DNA of 64,000 nt from positions 3,720,001 to 3,784,000 of the forward strand of contig JAQGEQ010000071.1 of NCBI GenBank assembly GCA_034620365.1. Reading direction: 5' to 3'. The stretch comes from Pegea sp. RAD2-039 (taxonomy: Eukaryota; Chordata; Thaliacea; Salpida; Salpidae). Shown piece after piece: positions 12,901-24,399 of the stretch. How positions within the stretch are numbered: the stretch's first letter is position 1; every line of letters starts with the position of its first letter. The translations under genes and the position numbers were made by a program. The notes under the pieces were generated by a model. That model saw only the letters and a program-made list of their open reading frames with translations. It had not been told where the DNA came from and ran no database searches.

Positions 12901-15900
12901 TTAAACCCTCAACAGCAAATGGCGATGTTCAATCATATTAACCAGGTAACCACGACAACCAGCCAGCCAGTCACGTGCTTATCTAGTCGTTCAGATCGCC
13001 CAATCACAACTTGCCAATGGAACATTTGCAGCAGCGGCGCAATTAGCAGCCAATGGTCAACACAATCATCTATCAACACAATCAATTCTACGAGTAGGTG
13101 ACGTCATCAGCGCGTTTATGACGTCATTTGTTTATTGTTTGTTGTCAGCATCACGAAGCAGCGAAACGGAACTCATCGCCTGGCAATGATAAAGAGTCTG
13201 ATGACGAAACTCCTACAAGTCCCAGGTGATGACGTCATATCCGTTTCTACCATTTTTTGAACCATTTTATTAAAACGACATTTTCGTTTTTTAAATAGTC
13301 GGGAATTTTCCGCCAATCCTGTGAACAATGGTCACGAAACTTCTGTCGACTATGACGTCACTGATCGGCGGTCTCGAACAAGTAGCTACGAATCCAGTAA
13401 TGACGTAACAAACCAGCTACCGCATATAATGACATCACAGCGAAAATCGTCGTTTGGTCCTGAAACTATTCACGAAGCGCCAATTGGCGTTACCAATAGC
13501 AACGGTGAGTTGATGATGTCATAAATTTCCTCATTTAATCACGTCATAAACACCACTACGGTGAAATATAGTGACGTCATCATTAACGCGATAAATCCAA
13601 GTATTTTAGTATGCGGCTATTTTGTTAAATTTAATGACATCATCACCGCGTTGATGACATCATTATTATGCAGATGACATGAAAAGTAATTTGGATAATT
13701 TGATCGAGTTACAATCACAAAATTGTAAAGAACAAGCTTCAACAGAGAAGTTGTTAAATAATATTCAAGATCTTCTGAAGGTTGCTGCTTCTAGTGCAAG
13801 TAATCAAGAAAAAAAAAACTTGAAAATAATTTGTAAGTTGATGACGTAATTACTGATGACGTAGTTGGTGTGTAGCGATCTGGTCGATAATTCTTTTGAG
13901 ACACTATAGTAAAACTTGGAACTTTTCGATGATGATGCAGTTCATCTTCATTGTGTTGATCCTTTGAATAATTAATTTTAGAATTTGAAAAAATTTGTAA
14001 AAGTAAATAAAAAGTAAATCTGAATAAAATTTGGCAAATTTTGACTTAAGTTACGTCATCAAATATTTTACAGCGGAATTAAAAATGATGATTGAAAAAG
14101 AAAGACTCCTTCGCGAACAATGCGAAAGAAAACTGATCGAAAGTGAAAAAAGCCGAGGTAAAGTCACAAGAGAATGACGTAGTTGATGACGTAGTTGATG
14201 ATTTAATTGATGACATAGTTGATGATGTAGTTGATGATGTAGTTGATGATGTAATTGATGACGTAGTTGATAATGTAGTTGATGATGTAGTTGATGAAGT
14301 AGTTGATGATGTATAATGTAGTTGATGATGTAGTTGATGACGTAGTTGATGATGTAGTTGATGATGTAGTTGATGACGTTGTTGATGATGTTGGTTGATG
14401 ACGTAGCTGATGACGTAGCTGATGATAGTGATGATGTAGTTGATGATGTAGTTGATGATGTGGTTGATGATGTAGTCGATGACGTAGTTGATGATGTAGT
14501 TGATGATGTAGTTGATGATGTAGTTGATGATGTAGTTGATGATGTAGTTGATGATGTAGTTGATGATGTAGTTGATGATGTAGTTGATGATGTAGTTGAT
14601 GATGTAGTTGATGATGTAGTTCATGGTGTAGTTGATGATGTAGTTGCTGATGTAGTTGATGATGTAGTTGATGATGTAGTTGATGATGTAGTTGATGATG
14701 TAGTTGATGATGTAGTTCATGGTGTAGTTGATGATGTAGTTGATGATGTAGTTGCTGATGTAGTTGATGATGTAGTTGATGACTTAGTTGATGATGCAGT
14801 TGATGGTGTAGTTGATAATGCAGTTGATGAAGTAGTTGATGATTTAGTTGATGATGTAGTTGATGACGTAGATAATGTAGTTGATGACGTAGTTGATGAT
14901 GTAGTTGATGATGTAGTTGATGATGTAGTCGATGATGTAGTTCATGGTGTAGTTGATGATGTAGTTGATGACGTAGTTGATGATGTAGTTGATGACGTAG
15001 TTGATGATGTAGTTGATGATGTAGTTGATGACGTAATTGATAATGTAGTTCATGGTGTAGTTCATGATGTAGTTCATGACGTAGTTGATGAAGTAGTTGA
15101 TGATGTAGTTGATGATGTAGTTGATGATGTAGTTGATGAAGTAGTTGATGATGTAGTTGATGATGTAGTTGATGATGTAGTTGATGATGTAGTTGATGAC
15201 TTAGTTGATGATGTAGTTGATGATGTAGTTGATAATGTAGTTGATGATGTAGTTGATGATGTGGTTGATGATGTAGTCGATGGTGTAGTTGATGACGTAG
15301 TTGATGATGCAATTGATGGTGTAGTTGATGACGTAGTTGATGATGTAGTTGATGATGCAGTTGATGATGTAGTTGATGATGTAGTTGATAATGTAGTTGA
15401 TGATGTAGTTGATGATGTAGTTGATGATGTAGTTGATGATGTAGTTGATGATGTAGTTGATGATGTAGTCGATGATGTAGTTGATGATGTAGTTGATGAT
15501 GTAGTTGATGATGTAGTTGATGATGTAGTTGATGATGTAGTTGATGATGTAGTTGATGAAGTAGTTGATGATGTAGTTGATGATGTAGTTGATGATGTAT
15601 GATGTAGTTGATGATGTAGTTGATGATGTAGTTGATGACTTAGTTGATGATGTAGTTGATGATGTAGTTGATAATGTAGTTGATGATGTAGTTGATGATG
15701 TAGTTGATGACGTGGTTGATGACGTAGTTGATGATGCAGTTGATGGTGTAGTTGATGATGCAGTTGATGAAGTAGTTGATGATGTAGTTGATGATGTAGT
15801 TGATGACGTAGTTGATGATGTAGTTGATGATGCAGTTGATGATGTAGTTGATGATGCAGTTGATGATGTAGTTGATGAAGTAGTTGATGACGTAGTTGAT

Positions 15901-16863
15901 GACGTAGTTGATGATGCAGTTGATGATGCAGTTGATGATGCAGTTGATGATGTAGTTGATGATGTTTTTCAAAAACTTCGATATACTTTGCAATTGTGTC
16001 TGAATCATTATTTGTAAATTTTGAAGAAAATAAAATTAAATAATCCAATTTTTTGTCTTTGATCTCAATTTTCTGATCTTCTCTTTTACTAACTATACCA
16101 CTTTCTTTGATACAACTCAACAAAACTGATGTTGTAATTGTTATTTCCTTATGATGTTATCAATCAACAGAGGAAGTAAATCGACAATGGAATAAACAGA
16201 AACAAGAAAATCGTCTCTTAACCACAAAAGTTCTTTCAATTACACAACTGCTCAATTTTGCTGAGATGAAGATAAATGCAAAATCAGCTTCAAAAGGTAT
16301 TGATGACGTCATCATCGCTTTCTTGTAACTTTTCTTGTTCAGACTCAAAATTTGTATCGGAAGCAACGACGGAAGCGATGACGACATCACCGCGTGCTAG
16401 TCCTCAGTCAATACCAGCTTCATCGCCAGAAGCAACCGAAACGACAGGAAGTCCGCCGACGATGACATCATCAAGTGGTAACAAATTGACTACTAGCAGT
16501 GATGACGTCATTTACACACGTGATGAAACGCCACTTGTTTCTACGATGATGTCATCACCTAGCAACACAGCTGGAAATATCAGTGCAATGCTAGCTGCTC
16601 AGCTAGTTGCTTCACGTGCACAAAGTAAGCATTAATGATGACGTCAGCACCACTTTTATAGTTTTGTCATAGGTACGGAAATGACGTCACCAAGTCCACC
16701 AATTGCCGCCAGTTGCCCAGATAATGGTTCTTCTCCAAAAATCAATTTTAATACTAATAACAATAGCCACGAGGTTGCTACGACAACTAACGCCCCTAGT
16801 AACTCTGATGAAGCTTCAATCGCCTTTCAAAATCGACCAATGACAAACCCTAGCTACTGGTGA
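6975..16863 (+). CDS. DACH1: Dachshund family transcriptional co-regulator (DACH), complete, 16 coding exons
   Basis: Exons: 6975-7049, 8857-8994, 9509-9610, 9668-9774, 12044-12134, 12247-12325, 12638-12732, 12787-12945, 12995-13093, 13149-13225, 13299-13504, 13674-13832, 14074-14157, 16171-16296, 16343-16624, 16673-16863. They join in frame to 689 residues. Residues about 35-141 form the Ski/Sno/Dac DACHbox-N (AYSTPPPVENTP, LRGAKVASF, ICLPQAFDLFLKHLVGGLH, GAIQPGVNRCKLIT), followed by RPGRPPKR. A variable Q/A/S-rich middle contains PFMMM. Residues about 425-530 are the DACHbox-C coiled coil (LLNNIQDLLKVA, ELKMMIEKERLLREQCERK). Family role: nuclear DNA-binding corepressor working with Eya/Six in eye, limb and muscle programs. 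Exon 1 is inferred: MSHAVMIHGK then a gtaaag donor, joining phase 0 to exon 2, whose ATG sits directly after an acceptor AG. The conserved PVENTP block is in exon 2, so translation could instead start there. The Ser/Thr-rich C-terminal tail looks lineage-specific. Confidence 0.93.
9775..12043 (+). promoter_or_regulatory. DACH intron 4, dense in TGACGTCA palindromes
   Basis: This 2.3-kb intron holds at least 11 perfect TGACGTCA sites, for example at 9784, 9910, 10049, 10093, 10141, 10266, 10493, 10590, 11368, 11413 and 11453. Many are extended to GATGACGTCATCA. The intron lies between the DACHbox-N exons and the rest of the gene, a common place for developmental enhancers. Enhancer function is inference, because the motif is equally dense in short introns. 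Confidence 0.4.
14172..15967 (+). repeat. Minisatellite of about 150 copies of a 12-bp unit (GTTGATGATGTA) in DACH intron 13
   Basis: Tandem units of GTTGATGATGTA fill almost all of intron 13 (14158-16170). Variants include GATGACGTA, GATGATGCA, GATGAAGTA, GATGACTTA and TTCATGGTG. Phase slips occur near 14305, 14872 and 15595. Longer blocks are themselves duplicated: the TTCATGGTG-bearing block recurs 96 bp apart (14620 and 14716), and a block marked by GATGACTTAG recurs about 439 bp apart (about 15199 and 15638). The unit length is a multiple of three and lacks stops in several frames, so long pseudo-ORFs appear on both strands. Reading on from exon 13 in its own frame meets TGA within seven codons, so the array is intronic, not coding. 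Confidence 0.97.
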
Positions 16864-17660
16864 ACGTGATGATATTACTATTTGCTCACAAATTTTTTTA
16901 TTTTCTTTCTTTTTCGTTTCTGTCGGTCTTGCTGCTAAACAAAGTCGCCATGACAACGCTAATAGCGTCATAATCATCAATGGTTTAAGTCTACACCCGT
17001 GACGTCATCATAACTACTAACTGATGGCATCATCTTATTTTGATGTAGTTAATGTGAATTATGTATTGACAACCAAAAAAACTCAGAAATTTACTGTGTT
17101 CTGTTTGGGGATTTCCCCAGAGCTGAAAGCTGCGTTAAATGGAGTTTAGGCCATAAAGCGTCGACGCCATTTTCGGCGGTTAACAAATGTTTGTAAAAAA
17201 TCGTTTTTTAGCTGCTAAACAGGGAATAGTCCCTGGTTTAAAAGCTGCTGTTGTTTCTGCTGCTGTTTTGTTGTTGTTGCTTTTTGTGTTGTTGGTATTT
17301 TAGTGATATTCCAGTTGTTAGCAGTTCTTGTGTCGAAAGCTGCTCATGCGTCATTAAAGACGTTTGTCTCTCGCGCCATTTGTCAATCTACCTCTGTACA
17401 AAATGCTCGAGTACAAAAATGACCAGTTTTATTTTTGGTTTAGGTTCCAACTTGTACATATTTTAAACTATCACCATTACTATTACGTCACCATCATTTA
17501 CGTCATTATCATCTACGTCATCATCATCCGCTTCTAACATTCAATTCAATCTAAGAACTTCTTTTCTGTGAAAGAAAATATTTCGATTAAGCCGATCAGT
17601 TAAACGACCATTTTCGTATAACTCAAATTTGAAAAGTGTTTCAATAAAATATTTTGGTTC
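16864..17660 (+). other. DACH 3' UTR and likely poly(A) signal
   Basis: No further open frame follows the DACH stop at 16861-16863. An AATAAA signal lies at 17643-17648 in an otherwise non-coding stretch that contains another TGACGTCA near 16999 and a pyrimidine/GTT-rich tract around 17250-17290. The end of the transcript is inferred from the first good AATAAA. Confidence 0.5.
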
Positions 17661-20600
17661 AAACAAATTAAAAGCTTCAATTATTTTTCTTATCTGTACT
17701 TGATGGAATTGATAAGATTAAAGTTTGCTAAATTTAAAAGAAATAAAACTGGTTTTAAAAAGCAGAAAGATCGATACAAACAAACAATTTTTGTTGGTTG
17801 TTTGTGGTTAATCACAAATAAAAATTCAGGAGGTTCTAATTTTTGCAAATATTTATTCAGTAAAATAGAAATCAAATAAAATAAAATATTTGAAGTCACG
17901 TGTTACAAAGAGTCGGTTGAAAACTTCGTGAGAATAAAAAAGAGTAAATAAATAAGAAATAAGTTAAAAAAAAGAGATTAAGTAAACTTTAAAAATAGTT
18001 TCTCATCACCTGTATCGCTGTTTAAATTCATTAATGATTAAACGACCAATTTCGTAGTAGCTCTGATTGTAATGTCACGAGTTGATGTGTGTATAAGTCA
18101 AATTGAGATGCAATTGAAGATAAAACTGTTGTCGTAAGTACATTTCGCACTAGACGAGATTGTGATAAAAACCGGAACCTTTAAGAAAGATTTCGTGACT
18201 TTTTATAAAGTTTACTAAAATGTATTTCGTTTTCTGAAGGAATTATCGCTCGCTGGCGTCTTCTGCTGGCTTCATCTTTAAAAACTTATCATTAAAAGAA
18301 TAACGAAATGTTAATAATTTACTTTTAACGTCGTCTGCTTTGTAATTATCAGATATTTTATTTGTTTTAAAGCTTGGGTTGTCATTAATGGTTTGTAGAT
18401 TTATTCAAAAACAGTAATTGTAATTTTGATATGTAAAATAATTTTTTTACAAATGTTTTACTTTATACAAATTTATTCCAATTTAGTTTAAACATTTATT
18501 TCAAAAGTTTTATTTAAGATAAATATTTCACTGAAAATTAATTAAAAAAACGTTTATTGATTCAATTAAATTATTTGTTTACTTACATTATATTTTTTGG
18601 AAATATTTTCTAAAACTCTATCATCACTTTTTAATAAATAAAAAGAATTTTTACGATTTATTATTTATTCTGCTTTGAAAATTTCTTTTATATTGGATTT
18701 ATTGATTTTCTTCTCAATAACTTTATGACTTCAATTTGTATTGTGATAAAATATTTGTTCGTATAAAAATCCTCGTGTAAAAATCTAGGCTAATTTAAAG
18801 TTTGGACATTTACGATTTTCAACTAAATCATCTTCAAATTTTATTATCTTGTCTTTCATTTTGATGCTATTTGAATTGGAGATACTTTGAAAGTTTTATT
18901 ACAAGTAATTTTTCATCTTTGTAATAAAACTTTATACAAATTAAATAAAAATTGTATCAATATCAGTTGCTTGTTTTCAAATTAACTTTTTATTTGTTCA
19001 AAAAGTAAAACATCTTTTTAGAAAAAGTAAGATTTCAGAAGAATTTAAAAAGAGATTGAAATATAGTAAATTCAAATGTAATTCAAACTGTTAGAAATTT
19101 ATTAAGACAATTTTGTTGAAGTAATATTTAAAAAATGAAAAATCACAAAACTTATGAGCAACTTCAATTTTAATGAATCAATCGAAAGTTTCCGAAACTT
19201 TGAACATCGATTCTAGTTTGTGAATCAGATCACCTGTTGGCTTATCCACAAGAATTTGTAACAATTCAGATCTGCGATTGGTTCATTAGTGTCACGTGAC
19301 TATACTCATTTACATAAATGCTTCTCGCGTACAATGACATCATCACTGCTTACGTCAGATGTTTTACTAAATTACTAATTTTCTCAAACATTTTACATAA
19401 AGTACAACTTATTAATCGATTGTTTTATGAAGCAGACTCATATATGATGTCCACCAATCTGTGACATCTGGATAATTCTTCTTCTAATTAACTTCGTAAA
19501 ACTGAAAATTTTGTAAATTTTGAGAAGATAACATGCTGACCAACTTCTTTTATGATTCATTAAGTAATTTGTATACTTGATTCCAACATTATATTATATT
19601 TTAGTTTAGTTTAAAAAGAGATTTTATTATAACTAAGCATAGATTATAATAGTTTGCAAGTTTACTTTTCAGCTTACAATGTCGACTCCAAGATGTGAGT
19701 TATATTCGCGTCTAACTACATAAAAAAACTCTTTTTGTAGAAAGCAATGTTATGAGTTTACTGAAAAGTGAATACCTTGGCTTCTAAATAAAGTTTAGGT
19801 TTATTACAGCAAGAAAAGATGACTTGTTTTACAAACAAATCTTTAAATGATGGTTGAGGGTGCAGCTACACACCCCAAATAATAGCTAGTGTTAACTATA
19901 TACCCATAAACCAATTCATACGGAAAAAAACTAAATAGATATGAAAACGAACAGTTAGCTGCAGCAATAAATATAAATTGAAAGCACCTATTCTACCTAT
20001 AATTATTAGTAAATTGTTGGTTTGATTTCTTAGTTTAAAAAGTATTTCTTTTATTTGTCAATCAGTTTAAATAATTGTTGTTTTATCAGCAACTGTAATA
20101 ATGCTTTTAAGAGATTTGTTTGTAAATAATTTAATTTGAACTATAACTCAACACTGCCACCTACTTTGACCAAACTGCATGCTATTGTATAAAGTTTACT
20201 ACACAGACTCATGCATCCTTATTTCAAACGATCCTGAAAGAACAAGATCTTCCTATTTGGTTATTAAGTAGGCAAAGACATAGATGGATGGAAAAGTGTT
20301 CAGGTAGCGCAGGGAATCGTTATGATGATTGACTAATGCTGCTAATTTTGTTACTCAGCAACAGTTTATTACAACAAATACAATATTTCGTAGACATGAT
20401 GTACATGGTAGGTATGTTGTAAAAAATTGTAATGATCATAAACCCATTACTCGAGTTTTGTGCTAAGCAACAGTTTGTTATTACAACTACAACCCTCTAG
20501 CAAAATAACAGCCTAAAAACCACATGAATTCATCTTTGTTCGGAACACCAAATTAGTTAAATCCTTATTTGCAAGATAGGTATCAGTGACGTTATACAGA

Positions 20601-20744
20601 CACTAGAGTAGTAAGCTGAAATTCTTTTCAGACCTAAATATTGAAGAAGAAACGTCAGAAGAATAAACGTTTGAGTTTAATCTCTACAATCTGAAGAGGT
20701 CCATATCAGAATCTCAATACATCTTTCAAGCAAAACTTAGAGAC
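17661..20744. other. AT-rich intergenic DNA, no gene seen
   Basis: Long A/T-rich stretch. Open frames are short and show no domain. Isolated less AT-rich patches near 18240 and 19230-19350 carry no recognisable feature. Confidence 0.55.
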
Positions 20745-20969
20745 ATGAGCAACATTATAATATGTTATAGAGCTAAGTTATCTAGCATCAAAACTACTCT
20801 TTATGAATACAGACTTTATTTGGTCGGTCACGTCTCCAGAATGAAGAATAACAGTTTATCTAAAACTGTATTTCATGGCAAATTCTTATCTAGCTGCAGA
20901 AAGAGAAGAGCTCTAAAAATGAGATACAAACATCTTGTGAGATCCTCGTTAAAAAGGCTGGGTTTATAA
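20745..20969 (+). mobile_element. Non-LTR retrotransposon (LINE) remnant, C-terminal end after the reverse transcriptase
   Basis: A 74-codon open frame contains YLVGHVSRM, then KTVFHGKF, and ends in MRYKHLVRSSLKRLGL. This pattern (R-hydrophobic-GHV-RM, basic linker, RYKD-LK-LGI) is characteristic of the segment just C-terminal to the reverse transcriptase in many LINE ORF2 proteins. No reverse transcriptase core is readable upstream and the frame is not continued, so this is a truncated, decayed copy. The family (CR1, RTE, Jockey or another) cannot be told from this piece. Confidence 0.65.
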
Positions 20970-21989
20970 ACTTTTAATTGTTTCAACTTACAGCGGATCT
21001 GCAGCTTGAATAGAATCATCGACAGTATCGTGCCTTTTACACATTGACTCATTTATTCAAGCAAGTGTCAATCAAAAGGATAAAAACCGTAATTCCATCT
21101 TTTTACTCTTCCTTCTGTTGCTCTTTTTAGTGTATCTTTACTTTTTCGTCTTCATGTCTTATGCTCTATTTTCGAGCCTTGAAACACTGCAAATAAAAAA
21201 GAGTTTTTTTTATTTGGTTACAAGAAATTAAGTTGATTTTACTAGCAGTTAATTTCTTTACAAAATAAATTTCATTCGTTGATAATTTATTTTTGTTTAA
21301 TTCTATTTTATATTTCCGCCTTTTTTCGCCCAAGGTCTGATTTTTTTATTATTTACATTTCTAGAAATTCCAATTAAACAAAATCAGAAGTTGCTGATCT
21401 AACGTTTCTAACTGAAATAAATCAAAAATTCTTTTTATCCACTCTCATAAAATTATCGAATAATCCCATTAAAGCCAAAAGAATCCTTTTTATCTTGCGA
21501 CGTTTGAGCTCTGACATGTCTCAGGAGATCCATCAGCTAAATAGTTTACTGGGGTTAGAAAATGTGTTTCATTTTTATTCCCAAGATTAGTTTTTCAAAC
21601 AAATAGTAAAGAAGGAAGTAAGGAATTATTTACAAATGAAATTTGCATGGTAATGTTAGTCATGACTACCAAATCAGCAAGTCATTTTTGGTTGTCAAGC
21701 TGACAGATGTTCTTTCCTTCGAAGAATTATCGACTTTAAAAGAAAATCGTAAAATATTTTCAGACATTTAGTACAGCTTGAAGATCGTATTTAAATGAAC
21801 ATCACTAGGACACAGCAGTTAGAATCAACAACGTTTTCAAGTGCTATCGAGTGGTTTATCATTTCTTTGGACTTTTGAAGAAGCTGATAGTTTGGTTACT
21901 AGATATGCAGAGCTCGGAAAAGTTTCCTATTTTGTAAAAATGTTAATTAGAAGAGATAACAAGTTGTGATGGATGAAAAAAAATATTTT

Positions 21990-22460
21990 AATATCTCAAT
22001 AAACTTATTCAACATTTCGATCAATTAATTTTTGATGTCACTAACAATGACACAAAATATTCCTTGAGAAATTTTAGCCCATTGTTGTGCGAGGGACTTT
22101 TTTAGATTTTCTATACTATCATGAGCTGTAACCTACGCTTTCTTCTCAAAGATGGACCACATACAAACTCATAGAGTTCAGGTCTGACGATAAAAGGAAC
22201 AACAATTTCTCTAAAACGGATAAATGTAACACTTATACCAATCCTAAGTTGTCATCTGTCCTGCTTCTTCTGTTTCTGTAAGTCCGTGAGTTTTCGCCTA
22301 TCGGTTATTTTCAAAGAAAGGAAAATTAAGGACTTTTTAAAGACGATTTTTTCAAACTTTTTGTAGAAGTCCTTGTCATCTTTTGTATGCCTCGCTTGGG
22401 TTTTCCTCATCCACTCCTAGTGGATTAGATTCAGTTTGATTTTGTAGAGTGTGAGTTCTC
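21990..22460 (-). mobile_element. Tc1/mariner-type transposase remnant
   Basis: On the minus strand, 22133-22069 reads HDSIENLKKSLAQQWAKIS. Just before it lies SDLNSM, a decayed form of the SPDLNPMDY motif near the catalytic end of Tc1/mariner (IS630) transposases. Further up, about 22400-22260, pieces such as AYKRQK and LTDLQKQKKQ resemble the linker after the N-terminal helix-turn-helix. Stops and frameshifts interrupt it everywhere, so it is a fossil. I could not define the terminal inverted repeats. Confidence 0.6.
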
Positions 22461-22772
22461 CTGGGTCGATCACCTGTTGACTTCAGTTCTTAGATGTGTT
22501 TATATTTATCACTAAAAGTCGGTTTTGTTGCTTTTAACAGCCTTACAGTCTGAGTTTGCCTTTCACGCGCAGTGTAGCTGACTAATAACCTCACGCTGGT
22601 TTATTCTTACAAACTATTTATAATATGGAATATTATATTTTGTGATTATACAAAGAGAATGAGATATGAGTAGATCAATTTAGTAAATAAGAAATATCCT
22701 GAATGTGAGCAATGCAACTTGATCGGGGGATTTCCCCCACTCGCATTCGATATCTTATGTTATTAATAAGTT

Positions 22773-23024
22773 TTAGGCTTTCAGTATTAAGTTGCTACTT
22801 TTCGCTGCAACTCTTTTCTGCAAAATGATTAGAACTTGATTAATAAGTTGGCTATCTGTTAAGTTATCTAATTTGTTGGAAAAGAAAATGCTCTTATAAG
22901 ATGTTTCAGTAATTTTTATCAAATCCCTAAACTTGGTTGTTTCTTGAGCGCTGACGTAAATAATGTTTTCTAACTTATGTTTGTGAAAAACTAACTTGTT
23001 TATGAATTCAAGAGAAACAACCAA
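22773..23024 (-). other. Unrecognised short open frame in a repeat-rich area
   Basis: An 83-codon minus-strand frame with mixed composition (INKLVFHKHKLENIIYVSA, TDSQLINQVLIILQKRV). It looks more protein-like than the surrounding AT-rich frames, but matches no family I know. It sits between a mariner fossil and an LTR element, so a piece of a decayed transposon is the simplest guess. Confidence 0.25.
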
Positions 23025-23828
23025 TCTTGGTGAGGCACAAACAAATACTTATTCAACTTCAAGGCTTGTTTCTCTTAAGAAAGAAGGGGTTTTTAAGTGA
23101 CGAATTTCTTCAGGAATAAAGCAAAGAGGGCCAACTAAGATTAATTCTTTAATAGTAACATAGCCAAGTTTGTCTTTTACCGCTTAGTTTATTTCGGATG
23201 TATGTTCTATTTTTAATCGTTTTGCTAAGGCATCTATCGTTGAAGTTATTTATGAAATAAATTCGCAGAAAAATTATTTACAGCCCTTCAGCTAATGCCT
23301 GTAAAAAGTCCATTTCGTTCAAAATAACTGAAAGTTAAAGAACCTTTTAATTTTGCTTTCGAGCTTTCTGTATAAACTGTTTGGTTTTGTTATTTAATAA
23401 CATCTCTTACAATATGTTCTACATATTTAATTTTCATGTCTCCTTTATATAAACAAATAAATTTTGCAACATGCAGTTTGCTCATCTAAAGACTTCATCA
23501 ACGGACTCTAGTGATTCTAGAATGTCTAACTGAGGTTGCAGTTAATGGATCAACGACCACATCGCTGTGACTAGTAACAGAACTAATCAAATCCGATTAG
23601 ATACAGAGTCGGTAGTTAGAATACGAATTGATGGCGATAACTTCAACTAAGTTGACTCAATTGTCTGATGATTGTGTGGATGAAGAGACTTGACTGGAAT
23701 AATTGAAATTAAAGTTATCTTTATAGTATTGTTCTTTTATGACTGTAAAAAATTAAAAGCTAAAAGTTCATGAAATATTAACAAAAAAATCCTGGTGTGT
23801 GTAACAATAATGACTCTTTATCTAGAGG

Positions 23829-24022
23829 TTTATTTAAATTTGTAAGAAAGCGACTAATAACAACGTTATTAATTGTTATTTAATGATTATTAATTGTTAG
23901 TTAAGTTCACTAACAATACACGCCACCCACAACACAGTCTATTACCGAATAACCCACGCTTATAAGAAAATGAAGAATGACACAATTACGTCAGCGGCAA
24001 AATACTTTACTATTATACCACA
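23829..24022 (-). repeat. 3' LTR fragment of the retroelement
   Basis: Starts with TG at 24022 on the minus strand, directly after a purine tract. It shares the CATTCTTCATTT block and TATA-like motif with the copy at 26550, and reaches AATAAA at 23834-23829. It may extend to about 23795. Confidence 0.55.
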
Positions 24023-24399
24023 TTCTCCTCAACCAAATAATTGAGTTGAACAATGAAGATCACTTGTTTCCTCATTATTGCCATCAACGACAATTAGTCC
24101 TGGAGGTAGCGTTTTGGAGGTAAACCTTTGAATGATCTGGTGGACCGCCAAACCTCCACGCCACCGTTTCTCCCGCTCTTCGGCCTGATGTTATCACTCC
24201 TGGTACCCGAACCATCAAAGTTCGTTGTCATTCCTCCATTAGAAACATCCTCTCTTCATCTTCTTCCTCTCTAGTCATGATGTTGTCATCGGGATTCTCA
24301 TTTATATCACTTGATGAAACCCGTCTGGGATTATCCTTTCTATTACATCGTCCTGAATGAATGTCAAAGTCCTGTTCATCAGCATTTGTGTATCAGATT

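Noticed and set aside
14370-15602. 410-codon plus-strand frame of repeated VDDVVDD
   Set aside because: It is a translation of the 12-bp minisatellite. Period three and absence of stop words keep it open. It has no splice link to DACH exons in frame: exon 13 read-through meets TGA in seven codons.
14172-15967. CRISPR-like or prokaryotic repeat array
   Set aside because: No unique spacers. It is a head-to-tail 12-bp tandem repeat in an animal intron.
14079-16123. Minus-strand frames of HHQL, TSST and NYII repeats (up to 369 codons)
   Set aside because: The three reverse frames of the same minisatellite. Low complexity, no gene context.
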